From Mucilaginibacter rubeus (GTDB taxonomy: Bacteria > Bacteroidota > Bacteroidia > Sphingobacteriales > Sphingobacteriaceae), in the NCBI RefSeq assembly GCF_014643835.1, contig NZ_BMKD01000001.1:1567558-1631557 (forward strand): a stretch of DNA of 64,000 bases. The letters run 5' to 3'. The notes beneath the pieces are model-generated. The model was not told where the DNA came from, ran no database searches, and saw only the letters and a list, made by a program, of their open reading frames with translations. Shown here in pieces: positions 7,804 through 16,594 of the stretch; the first letter of the stretch is position 1, and the number at the start of each line of letters is the position of its first letter. A program made the translations under genes and the position numbers.

Positions 7804-10800
7804 TTAAAATTTAGCCTGAACACCTAATAAATATGTACGATTTGGAGAATAGTTACCACGGTCAACACCAAAGTTTGTGCTGCTGTTGGTGTTGCTGGTG
7901 GTACCTCCGCCAACAATCTCCGGGTCAACTCCCGAGTATTTAGTTATGGTAATTAGATTTGCGCCTGATAAGTATACACGCAAGCTGCTCAAACCAATTG
8001 ATTTGATGATTTTAGGAGCAAACTTGTAGCCTATTTGCATGTTTTTCAGTCTCAGGTATGAGCCGTTCTCAACATAAAAAGAGTTAGGAACCGTGTTGGT
8101 GCTAAATGAGCCATCAATTTCCTGGATAGGAGCCTTGGCATTGGTGTTTGACGGTGTCCAAGAATCATATAAAGCATTTTTGCTTTTTGCACCGGCAAAG
8201 TTGGCATAAAAATCTGTCCACCACCTCACGTCATTCCAGATCTTGTTGCCGTATGATCCGTACCAGAACATATTAAGATCGAAGTTTTTATAGCTAAAAT
8301 CAAGGTTTAAGCCACCTGTGAATTTAGGATTAGGATTACCCAATAAGGTACGATCGTCGGCAGTAATTTTTCCGTCACCGTTTATATCTGCGTATTTGAA
8401 ACGGCCAACTGCGGCATCGTTCTGATAAGTTCCGCCAGCAGCCGTATTTGCGGCGTCAATTTCAGCTTTCGAATCCCAGAAACCGTCAGTTTTATAACCA
8501 AAGAAACCGCCAACCGGGCCACCTACGCTGTTTCTAATAATCGAGCTGCCATTAAATCGGCCAGAGTTTTGCTCAAAGTAGGTTTGTCCGAGAGTTACTT
8601 GCTTAATAACGTTGTGATAAGTTGTAAACGTTAAGGCGGCATTCATTTTCAGATCGTGGGTTATATTGGTGTGGGTACCAATTGTAATATCCAAACCGGT
8701 ATTATTCATTGCACCTACGTTGCTGTACGGTGCAGTTGCCGAACCGGCAGTACCAGGAAGTGCAGGATTAAATAACAGATCGGTGATGATCTTTTTATAA
8801 TAATCGGCAGAGATGTCCAACTTTTGACCAAAGAATGAACCATCAAAACCAACGTTGAAGTTTTTATCTTTTTCCCATTTAGCATCAGGGTTACCTATGC
8901 GGTTTTGAGCGAAACCGGCAACCGTACTTGTAGAGGTACCATTAATATCGTAGTAGGAGTTTGTTTTGTTACTGCCAAATGTAGTAAACGCATTTGCAGG
9001 GTCAACGTTGATCTGGTTACCCATAATACCATAACCACCCCTGATCTTCAAATCGTTAATCCATGATACACCTTTCAGAAAATCCTCCTGCGATATACGC
9101 CAGCCCGCACTAACGGCCGGGAACCATCCATACTGGAAAGACTTGAACCTGGAAGAACCGTCACGACGGATAGTAGCATTCAACAGATATTTGTCGGCAA
9201 AAGTGTAATCCAAACGGGCAAGCAGTGAAAATATCTTATCGCGTGTTAATGTGCTGTAAGCAGTTGGTGTACCGGTACCTGTAGATATGGTGGTATAATC
9301 CTTATCAAATGTAAAGTAACCGGTATTGGTTGCGCCTAAGGTTTCGTACCTATTTTTATAAGCTTCGGTACCTGCCAATACTTTGATATCATGTTTCCCA
9401 ATTGTTTGGTGATAAGTTAAAGTATTTGTCCAGGTATAGTTATATCCGTTAAATGAGTTTTCCGAATATGAATTGGTCGAGTTGTTTTCAGAGTTCTCAT
9501 ATTCCGGGAAGGTAAAGCTATGATTATAGTCTGAATAATACTCACCACCAAACTGCGTGCGTAAAGTGAAGTACCTCAGGAAATCCACCTCGGCAAACGC
9601 ATTGCCAAAAAGCCTGTTAAATGCACCGTAGTTATTTTTAGTACGATCCATAATGGCTACCGGGTTACGTGCATTACCTAAGTTGGCAGTATTTGAACCC
9701 GCGTAGTTGCCTTTGATGTCATAAACCGGAATAATAGGCTGCTCGCGGAATGACATGCCGATAGCCGACCCCTCATCATTTTCGTTGATCAGCGGGTTTT
9801 CGGTTAATGAATATGACAAGTTCTCACCTATCCTGATATGTTTGGATACGTTGTAGCTTGTATTAGCCCTTACGGTGTAACGCTTATCGTAGGTATTTTT
9901 CAAGGTACCCTTTTGGTTAAAGTAATTCAATGAAAACAAATAAGTAGCGGCATCAGTGCTTCCGCTCATAGCCAGGTTATGGCTTTGAATCGGCGCCGAT
10001 TTAAATATCTTGTGGTACCAATCAGTACCGCCCTTGTTTGCTCTTGTAATACGATAAAAACCTGACGCATCGCCTGATGTATAAAATGGGTTTACATTGT
10101 ATTTAGCTGGATCAACAGCCGGGTCACCATCATGAACTCCAGCCGGGCCTACGCCACCTGCACTGATATAATCAGGCAAAACATCACCATTAGCGCCGTA
10201 AAGGTTGCTGCTAAGGTCAACAGGAATACTTTTAAGTGCTGCGGTATTTTTTATAGCCAGGGCTCTTAATTGCATCATCTCGGTTGGATTGAGCAAATGG
10301 AACACATTACCGCCTTTCGGCACCTGTGTACCATAGTAGGCATCGTACGAAACGTTGGTTTTTCCGTTACCTTTTTTGGTAGTGATTACGATTACACCGT
10401 TTGACGCCCTTGCACCGTAAATAGATGCCGAGCTCGCATCCTTAAGTACCTGCATGCTTGCCACGTCATTGGGGTTAATATCGCTTACGTTGGTTGTTGG
10501 TACACCGTCAACCACGTAAAGCGGCTGGTTATTGCCAAACGTGTTAGCACCACGGATTTTTACAGAAGGATTTTCACCCGGTTGCCCTGAAGCGATAACG
10601 GTAACACCGGCCGCCTGGCCTTGCAGCTGGCTTTCAACCGATGAAACCGGCTGACGGGTCAGTGCAGCAACGTCGACAACGGCTACAGCACCCACCAGGT
10701 CTTTTTTACGTTGTGAGCCGTAACCTGTAACCACCACTTCATTAAGTGCATTGCTGCCCGCAGTAAGCGTTATCCTTAAATTAGGATCGGTCCCTACGGT

Positions 10801-11064
10801 AACTTCTGTTGTTTGATATCCAATATAAGATATCACTAATACATTGCCTGGTTTTAAGCTGAGTGTAAACTCGCCATTAACATCGGTCACCGCACCTGTC
10901 GTTGATCCTTTGAGCCTGATAGAAGCACCAACAACCGGCTGCTTGTCATCGCTGCCGATAACCTTTCCTTTGTACTTTGTTTGGGCCATAACTACCACCG
11001 AGGATATCAGGCAGCACAACAGTACAGCCAGAAACCTCCCTCTGAGAAGTAAATTTTTAAGCAT
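7804..11064 (-). CDS. SusC/RagA-type TonB-dependent outer membrane transporter
   Basis: A 1086-residue outer-membrane receptor. After a signal peptide (about 1-27) comes a carboxypeptidase-regulatory-like domain (GKVIGSDDKQPVVGASIRLKG), a TonB-box-like segment and the SusC signature EVVVTGYGSQRKKD near residue 110, then the plug domain with VLKDASSASIYGARASNGVI and a long beta-barrel ending in aromatic residue F1086. There is no STN domain, so unlike the second SusC in this window it is not expected to signal to an anti-sigma factor. It transports a large substrate with TonB energy together with the SusD encoded downstream. The region upstream is a 1.17-kb gene-poor stretch that must hold its promoter. 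Confidence 0.93.
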   Translation of the reverse strand: MLKNLLLRGRFLAVLLCCLISSVVVMAQTKYKGKVIGSDDKQPVVGASIRLKGSTTGAVTDVNGEFTLSLKPGNVLVISYIGYQTTEVTVGTDPNLRITLTAGSNALNEVVVTGYGSQRKKDLVGAVAVVDVAALTRQPVSSVESQLQGQAAGVTVIASGQPGENPSVKIRGANTFGNNQPLYVVDGVPTTNVSDINPNDVASMQVLKDASSASIYGARASNGVIVITTKKGNGKTNVSYDAYYGTQVPKGGNVFHLLNPTEMMQLRALAIKNTAALKSIPVDLSSNLYGANGDVLPDYISAGGVGPAGVHDGDPAVDPAKYNVNPFYTSGDASGFYRITRANKGGTDWYHKIFKSAPIQSHNLAMSGSTDAATYLFSLNYFNQKGTLKNTYDKRYTVRANTSYNVSKHIRIGENLSYSLTENPLINENDEGSAIGMSFREQPIIPVYDIKGNYAGSNTANLGNARNPVAIMDRTKNNYGAFNRLFGNAFAEVDFLRYFTLRTQFGGEYYSDYNHSFTFPEYENSENNSTNSYSENSFNGYNYTWTNTLTYHQTIGKHDIKVLAGTEAYKNRYETLGATNTGYFTFDKDYTTISTGTGTPTAYSTLTRDKIFSLLARLDYTFADKYLLNATIRRDGSSRFKSFQYGWFPAVSAGWRISQEDFLKGVSWINDLKIRGGYGIMGNQINVDPANAFTTFGSNKTNSYYDINGTSTSTVAGFAQNRIGNPDAKWEKDKNFNVGFDGSFFGQKLDISADYYKKIITDLLFNPALPGTAGSATAPYSNVGAMNNTGLDITIGTHTNITHDLKMNAALTFTTYHNVIKQVTLGQTYFEQNSGRFNGSSIIRNSVGGPVGGFFGYKTDGFWDSKAEIDAANTAAGGTYQNDAAVGRFKYADINGDGKITADDRTLLGNPNPKFTGGLNLDFSYKNFDLNMFWYGSYGNKIWNDVRWWTDFYANFAGAKSKNALYDSWTPSNTNAKAPIQEIDGSFSTNTVPNSFYVENGSYLRLKNMQIGYKFAPKIIKSIGLSSLRVYLSGANLITITKYSGVDPEIVGGGTTSNTNSSTNFGVDRGNYSPNRTYLLGVQAKF

Positions 11065-11359
11065 GATTTTAATTTAATTTAGTTAATATATTTGATTAAG
11101 AACATAGCCCAAAAAGCTGAAATACAGCAACTTGGTTTCGGCAGTGGTAGAGGCAGCGCCTGGGATTTTTTTAGTTTTTGGCTTAAAGCAATGGTAGAGA
11201 CATTGCTGCGAAATAAATACTTACTCCGGCAAATACAACGTTACAGGCTATCGTGTAGGACAAAGCCATATAACAACCAAAAAACAAATGCGATACTGAT
11301 TATTGTGTAGGCAATAACAGTTTTAAATTTTAATCAAATGGAAATCATTGCTCCGTGAC

Positions 11360-11383
11360 TGAATGTGAGATAAGCCTTGCGGC
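11360..11383 (+). repeat. Direct repeat copy 1
   Basis: A 24-base exact repeat beginning TGAATGTGAGATAAGC and ending CTTGCGGC; the second copy starts 99 bases later. Similarity extends a few bases on both sides (GACTGAATG here, GATTGAATG in copy 2). No protein-coding explanation seen. Confidence 0.8.
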
Positions 11384-11458
11384 AGTAGCACGAAAAATGA
11401 AATTCATTCATCTAACACGTAAGGAAAAAATGCCTTCTATCATATGGTTGCCTCGGAT

Positions 11459-11482
11459 TGAATGTGAGATAAGCCTTGCGGC
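11459..11482 (+). repeat. Direct repeat copy 2
   Basis: Second exact copy of the 24-base repeat. Both lie 300-420 bases upstream of the SusC start. The inner GCC-TTGC-GGC can form a tiny hairpin. It may be a regulator site pair or copies of a dispersed genomic repeat. Confidence 0.8.
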
Positions 11483-12059
11483 CGTAATCCAAAAACTAAC
11501 AATGATCAAAACATTTACTATCCTTTCAAAGTACTAAAAACTTAATTTTTACTGGTGATAAAATAGTATTAAATAAGGTTATTTATAGTGTTGGTTTATT
11601 TCTGTTTGATTAAATCTAAAATAGGCATAGTGTACAATTTGCACAAATCACTTTTTAGTTTTACGAATTAAATATTAAACAAAGCATAATATTATCAATA
11701 ATGAAAGCAAACTATTGTTTTAAAAAAACATTTCGGCAAAACTGCCACTTTTATTAAAAATCGATTTTTACCTGTATTTTTTACATTAATCATATATCGG
11801 GATAATATGCGATAAAAAAAGAGTGTTTTTTATAAACCCAGCTGTTTGTTAAAAATAAAAACATAACATCAGCTGAATTTAATGTTAAAATAGCATTACA
11901 TAGACCTGCAGATAAATTTCAAATTTTTCTGTTAGATATAAGATATGGCACTTTGCGCCCAGTCGGGGATTAAAAAAATAAAATGATATAAAAGAGTCTC
12001 CTATTTTGCTAAAAGATGACATGGCATCGTTTGTATTATTTACTTAAATCGGTAAAACA

Positions 12060-12160
12060 TAGGAGGACACGATCCATTCAATGCACGATGCCACTTTCAA
12101 ACCGGGCCATGACCGCTCAAACTGGCCATTTGGTTTCCTCGTGGAAGAATGATATTAAAC
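12060..12160. mobile_element. Possible remnant of an IS21-like element end
   Basis: A GC-richer patch inside AT-rich DNA, with two related units AAACCGGGCCATGACCGC and AAACTGGCCATTTGG in tandem. Terminal non-coding parts of IS21-family elements in Bacteroidota have this texture of repeated CCGG/TGGCCA units. No transposase frame remains. This rests on pattern memory only. Confidence 0.25.
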
Positions 12161-12235
12161 TTGATATAGCAACTGCACAGTTTATTTTACAGACCCTACA
12201 ATTCAAAATTCTGTCTTTTATCATCCAAAATCAAC

Positions 12236-13969
12236 CTAATTACCCACTTTAGTATTATAAATGGCAGTTACTATAAATTGATTTACTGCGACGGCTGGTA
12301 TCGTAATTGTGCTTGTTCTGCTCAATCTTGCTATATTAATGCCCAAAAACTTTCCGGTGATATCAAATACGGCCCCTCCGCACTCCCACGGTTTTATTCT
12401 TGCATCATGAACAAATACATTCCCAAATCCATCTTTTCGAATGCTTTTCCCCCCTATGAAGTGGTCGGCCGGATGATTGGTAATTTTTTGGGGTGGATAT
12501 TTTAGGGCGACTTTTTTTATTAACTTTTCTCCCTTATGATTGATTGTCATTAAAGTAGTATCGCCGGCGCGGAATTTTAGAAGGGCTTTAAACATATCCA
12601 GTTCGTCATTTACAGTTTTGTCATCAATTGCTAAAAGCTCATCGCCGGTTGTTAGTCCGGCAGCCTCAGCCGCGCTGTTGGGCTGAATAAAAGTAAATAA
12701 TAACGCCTGTCCCTTTTGCCGGGCAACAGCTCCCAAATAGCCGTAACTGGTTTTTTTTGGCAAGCTTACGCCAACGCTTCCCAAAACACTACTACAATAC
12801 GGAGAATCAGCGCGAAGAGAAATCAAAAAACTACCCAAATCGTTATCACTAAGTGTATCTGCCAATAACATTCCAAGCCTGATACCTTCCTTCCCTAACT
12901 TTGAAACGGGCAATAATATCGCAAGGTCATTAATTCTGTCTCGTCTGATAATATTTGCCTTAATAGTCTTGCCGCCCGATAATGTGATAAAAGGATCCTC
13001 GCCAATCATTGAGCTTTTAGTCAAAACGACATCTGAATTTTTGAAAGCAGCTTTTACATTGATATTATCTAAAGAAAAAATAGTCCCTGCTATAGTCTGT
13101 TCCTTACCATCAATAACACTCTTAATATTTACACAAGTTGTTTTAAAACGCTTGTCCACACTTTTAAAATACTTATCTGGATTTTCAGCTACCGGAAAAT
13201 CATTGGCCGGCCGATTTTTTGAAATCACGTTTGTATCCAAAGGCAGGGAAGTATAATTCTCTAAACGGGTTAGTGCTGTATAATATTTACGATAGGTATC
13301 TACGGGGATTTCATAATTAATATCCTCCGACCGTTCGATGCCGCTATGGATTCCGATCAAACGACCAGACAGATCAAACAGGGGGCCGCCTGAATCTCCC
13401 GGCTCCATCACGCAAGTTGATTCCATAAAACCATACCTGTTATTTAAATTGGTGATATGTCCAAACCTTACATCAGGTTTGCGTTGTTCCATGCTTTCCG
13501 GGTAAGCTATGCTAATACATGGCTGGTTGATTTTGACATCTGAATACCAGCCCATTTCGACAAACGGCCAATCCCCTTTTGGGATTATTTTGAGCATGGC
13601 TGCATCCGGCAGCATAAATATTGGGGGAATAGTAATACGGCCCAAACCACGGGCCAGGCACACTTTCCCATCGGGGAACATTACCTGGTAGGTTTTGCCG
13701 GGCATTACCACATGTGCTGCGCTTAAGATCTCTCCTCCTTTCGAGACTACAACACCACTAAACTGCGCACTCATCCGGCTATACTGTAAAGTATCATATT
13801 CCCACATCAATACACTGGCAGCATAACCTTTTTTTATCGCAGTTTTTATATTATCCTGTAGTTGCGTAGCTCCGGGCTTTTGTATCCGCTTATCAACATT
13901 TTGCGCATTAATAGCCTGCAGGTTCCATAAGCACTGCAGGAAAAAAAATAATAAAAACCGTTTTGTCAT
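12236..13969 (-). CDS. Secreted trypsin-like serine protease with PDZ and degenerate second protease domain
   Basis: A 577-residue protein with a signal peptide (residues about 1-22). The first S1-type domain (about 50-235) has a complete triad: His in LSAAHVV, Asp in LPDAAMLKI and Ser in EPGDSGGPLFD. A second protease-like domain follows. Its His position reads VVLTKSSMI (Ser in place of His), the Asp survives in INDLAILLPV, and the Ser position reads PWECGGAVFD (Cys in place of Ser). A PDZ domain (IQPNSAAEAAGLTTGDELLAIDD, in pieces) sits between the two halves of this second domain. The first domain may cleave periplasmic proteins, with the second acting as a binding module. It stands alone on the minus strand. 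Confidence 0.8.
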   Translation of the reverse strand: MTKRFLLFFFLQCLWNLQAINAQNVDKRIQKPGATQLQDNIKTAIKKGYAASVLMWEYDTLQYSRMSAQFSGVVVSKGGEILSAAHVVMPGKTYQVMFPDGKVCLARGLGRITIPPIFMLPDAAMLKIIPKGDWPFVEMGWYSDVKINQPCISIAYPESMEQRKPDVRFGHITNLNNRYGFMESTCVMEPGDSGGPLFDLSGRLIGIHSGIERSEDINYEIPVDTYRKYYTALTRLENYTSLPLDTNVISKNRPANDFPVAENPDKYFKSVDKRFKTTCVNIKSVIDGKEQTIAGTIFSLDNINVKAAFKNSDVVLTKSSMIGEDPFITLSGGKTIKANIIRRDRINDLAILLPVSKLGKEGIRLGMLLADTLSDNDLGSFLISLRADSPYCSSVLGSVGVSLPKKTSYGYLGAVARQKGQALLFTFIQPNSAAEAAGLTTGDELLAIDDKTVNDELDMFKALLKFRAGDTTLMTINHKGEKLIKKVALKYPPQKITNHPADHFIGGKSIRKDGFGNVFVHDARIKPWECGGAVFDITGKFLGINIARLSRTSTITIPAVAVNQFIVTAIYNTKVGN

Positions 13970-14035
13970 TATACATTATAATTGAACCGTAGCGTTGTCC
14001 AAACGCTGCTGTTTAGGGTACCTGCCGATGTAAAA

Positions 14036-14059
14036 AGAGCCGGTATTAAAACCGGCTCT
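14036..14059 (-). terminator. Intrinsic terminator at the end of the TlpA/SusCD block
   Basis: Nine-base-pair stem AGAGCCGGT/ACCGGCTCT with a six-base loop; TTTTTAC follows on the minus strand. It lies about 80 bases after the stop of the last gene of the block. Confidence 0.8.
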
Positions 14060-14140
14060 CCGGAAATTAAACTAAAACTGATGGAAAACGTCCTACAGGG
14101 ACTGTCTTTACGATAGCCAGTGCTATCATTTTATAATTTC

Positions 14141-14698
14141 TTAACTGTTAAAGATCTTTTTGAGCTGTATATCGATATCAGAGGAAGTGGGATTTATTAA
14201 AATCACATTCCCCTCAGCATCCAGTACAATTGCAAAGGGTACCGACTGGATACCTAAAGCATTCGTCATCACTGATGCATCTTTACCCTCCTCATATTTA
14301 TCTATTCCCTGTTGCCAGGGCATTGCTTCTTTAAGCATGGCGTTTTTCCAGGCCTTACTGTTCTGGTCGATCGAAACGCTAACTATCTCAAATCCTTTAG
14401 CGCGGTATTGTTTATATAACTCCTTAAGGTGCGGAATAGCCGCCCTGCAGGGCATACACCATGAAGCCCAGAAGTCAACCAATACAACTTTACCTTTAAC
14501 CGATGACAATTTGATGGATTTACCACCGGCAGTTTGTAACTCAAAAGCCGGCAATGGTTTTCCAACTAATAAATTTTGACTTGCTGTAACAGTATCCCGC
14601 TTCTCTAATGATGAAGCTTTTACATCCGCCTTCCATCCGATGCTTAGGGCAAGCATTACCGGTGTTATCAACAGCAACTTTTTAAAGTTTATTTTCAT
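14141..14698 (-). CDS. TlpA-like periplasmic thiol-disulfide oxidoreductase
   Basis: A 185-residue thioredoxin-fold protein with an N-terminal hydrophobic export signal (LLLITPVMLALSIGW). The redox site is WCMPC in VLVDFWASWCMPCRAAIP, and the cis-Pro is in QSVPFAIVLD. Such proteins reduce or isomerise disulfides outside the cytoplasm. It is the last gene of the block that starts at the second SusC; nine bases separate it from the gene before, so they are co-transcribed. Its partner may be the DsbD-alpha-like domain encoded just upstream, which could hand it electrons. Confidence 0.88.
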   Translation of the reverse strand: MKINFKKLLLITPVMLALSIGWKADVKASSLEKRDTVTASQNLLVGKPLPAFELQTAGGKSIKLSSVKGKVVLVDFWASWCMPCRAAIPHLKELYKQYRAKGFEIVSVSIDQNSKAWKNAMLKEAMPWQQGIDKYEEGKDASVMTNALGIQSVPFAIVLDAEGNVILINPTSSDIDIQLKKIFNS

Positions 14699-14707
14699 TT
14701 AGCCTGA

Positions 14708-16588
14708 CTATAAAACCTGTAATTCAATTACCTTTCTTTTAGGCGGAAAACATTTGTTGTTATCACAAACCTGGTAATAAAGCCCGCATTTGACTACCAT
14801 GCCAGTCTTTAATGAAGCCGCACTTATCTCGGTTTTAAATGTTGCTATGCCCTCCCAAACAAACATGCCTTCGCCGCCGATAAATGGCACACCTGCCGAT
14901 GCCTGCCACTCGCCGCTTGTTACACCTTTGGGTAACTCAATAATAGGTTGTGTGGTAATAAAAGGGCTGTCCTTAGGTACATAGGCGTAAATATGCCAGC
15001 CTTGCAAAATCTCAGCCTTAACAACTACCTGTTTTTTCCCGTTTGCTTCATCAATCAACATGGCGCTCACTGTCACCGGATCGGTACGGGTTGGTACTGT
15101 TGCCGCATTTGCAGTTTTAATGTCGCCGGTTGATGCGGGTGTTATTGCCGCCGTTTCTGTTTTATAGGTATTCACCATAAATTTAAACCCTCCGGCTTCG
15201 GTATAATAAAGGTTGGATTTGTTTTTGGTTAACCAAATGCGCCATTCTTTGGCAGATGTGAATTTTTCGGTGGTATATCTTTCCAATACCCTTTGGGCCA
15301 GGGCAGGCTCCTCTCCTTTCTCAAGCATATTGATACATTTTTCAAGCAGCTCAATTTTGCGGTTGGAGATCCCCAGTTTTTTTGCATCCTCATCAACCTG
15401 TAACGAGTAAGCATCAACCGGATAAAAATACTCGAGGTTATCCCGATAGTACTTATGATAGGCCTCTACGTTAGTACCAAAAGCATCATACATGCCGCTG
15501 CCAGTCCAGCTTTTAAGATATTCATCAAAACTTTGTACATCATCCGATACCGGCATCTTTAAAAACGCCTCGTTACCTTTACCAATACCCTCGCCTTTGG
15601 CTTTACGATCTTTAAGTTCCTGCTGCATTTTTAGCAGGCGGGCGTTACCCTCTTTCCGGGCTATCAGCGTTTTTTGATATAGAGCTTTATCACTGCGGTA
15701 AATCATTTCATTTACCCACTCACGGTTTTCAATTTGTACTTTTTTCATGATGGGCGCCTGGTGATCAAACTTTTTGATGTAGCAAACTGTGTTCACAAAT
15801 ACATCTTTAGCTTCATCGGTCATATGATTTGGCGAAGCAGAAAAGCCCCACATAAAATAATTACCCTGACGGCCTAACGCTACTGCTTCAGCATTTTTTA
15901 AGCAAACACCGCCGCTTATAGCTTCGGCATCCGGCGAATCATTAAATCCCTCGCCATGCGCCACCATGCCGATAATGTATTTATCCTTAGCTGCAGGATC
16001 TTCTTTGATCACCTTCCACATAGGCAGTTCCTTCGGGGTAGTTGCTCCCTGAAAGCCGTTAAAAAAAGAACCCGGCGTAGGCCTGTTAACTAAAGTTAAC
16101 TTCACTTTTACAGGTGTATTAAATATGGCATGACTGGTTTTGATGTTCAGCGCATCGTCTTCCAAACACTGACAATACCAATCAAACTTAAGTCCTATCG
16201 GCATGCCCACATCGGGAGCCAGCTGATGCATCAAAATAATAGGCCTGTCAAAATTGGCAGGTAATTTTATCGGACCCGCATCGGCAATTGTTACGTCGAC
16301 ATTGGCAGACATCGAAGCATCGTAATCCCTCACATCCACAACTTCAACTTTGTCAAAGCGCGTTTCTAAAAAAGCCTTAAAATCGGCCATACGGGTTTTC
16401 CAGGCCTCATCTACCGCGCCCGCGGCTGTGCTATAGTAAGTAATATGTTCGGGCTTAGGTTTTGCCGGATCATATCCTACATATAAAACATGAAGTGCTA
16501 TTTTGCCCGCTCCGTGTTTTATGACGTTACCCAAAGAGGCTACGCTAAACATAACACAAAGCAGAAAAGCCAAAATGATCTTTTTCAT
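14708..16588 (-). CDS. Exported ThuA-like/DsbD-alpha-like fusion protein
   Basis: A 626-residue exported protein (signal about 1-20). The C-terminal 110 residues match the DsbD N-terminal (alpha) domain: LQGWHIYAYVPKDSPFITTQP, then GEGMFVWEGIATF and the redox pair in CGLYYQVCDNNKCFPPK (in pieces). That domain passes electrons to periplasmic thiol proteins. The N-terminal half (residues about 25-270, with KIALHVLYVGYDP, IILMHQLAPDVG, YFMWGFSASPNHMTDEAK and VFVNTVCYIKKFD) looks like a ThuA-type glutamine-amidotransferase fold; that part is less certain. A long helical linker joins them. It lies between two TlpA-like genes (6 and 9 base gaps). No DsbD membrane domain is present, so its electron source is unknown. 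Confidence 0.65.
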   Translation of the reverse strand: MKKIILAFLLCVMFSVASLGNVIKHGAGKIALHVLYVGYDPAKPKPEHITYYSTAAGAVDEAWKTRMADFKAFLETRFDKVEVVDVRDYDASMSANVDVTIADAGPIKLPANFDRPIILMHQLAPDVGMPIGLKFDWYCQCLEDDALNIKTSHAIFNTPVKVKLTLVNRPTPGSFFNGFQGATTPKELPMWKVIKEDPAAKDKYIIGMVAHGEGFNDSPDAEAISGGVCLKNAEAVALGRQGNYFMWGFSASPNHMTDEAKDVFVNTVCYIKKFDHQAPIMKKVQIENREWVNEMIYRSDKALYQKTLIARKEGNARLLKMQQELKDRKAKGEGIGKGNEAFLKMPVSDDVQSFDEYLKSWTGSGMYDAFGTNVEAYHKYYRDNLEYFYPVDAYSLQVDEDAKKLGISNRKIELLEKCINMLEKGEEPALAQRVLERYTTEKFTSAKEWRIWLTKNKSNLYYTEAGGFKFMVNTYKTETAAITPASTGDIKTANAATVPTRTDPVTVSAMLIDEANGKKQVVVKAEILQGWHIYAYVPKDSPFITTQPIIELPKGVTSGEWQASAGVPFIGGEGMFVWEGIATFKTEISAASLKTGMVVKCGLYYQVCDNNKCFPPKRKVIELQVL

Positions 16589-16594
16589 ACCTGC

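Larger units (their letters stand above)
11065..12235. other. Gene-poor region upstream of SusC
   Basis: Very AT rich with only short unconvincing frames. It contains a 24-bp direct repeat (two copies, 99 bp apart) and, near 12060-12160, a more GC-rich patch resembling the non-coding end of an IS21-like element. The promoter of the SusC/SusD pair must lie here on the minus strand; I found no clear TAnnTTTG box. Confidence 0.5.

Noticed and set aside
11092-12252. Short plus-strand frames in the gap upstream of SusC
   Set aside because: One merely translates the direct repeat twice (ECEISLAAV), the others have no protein-like composition.
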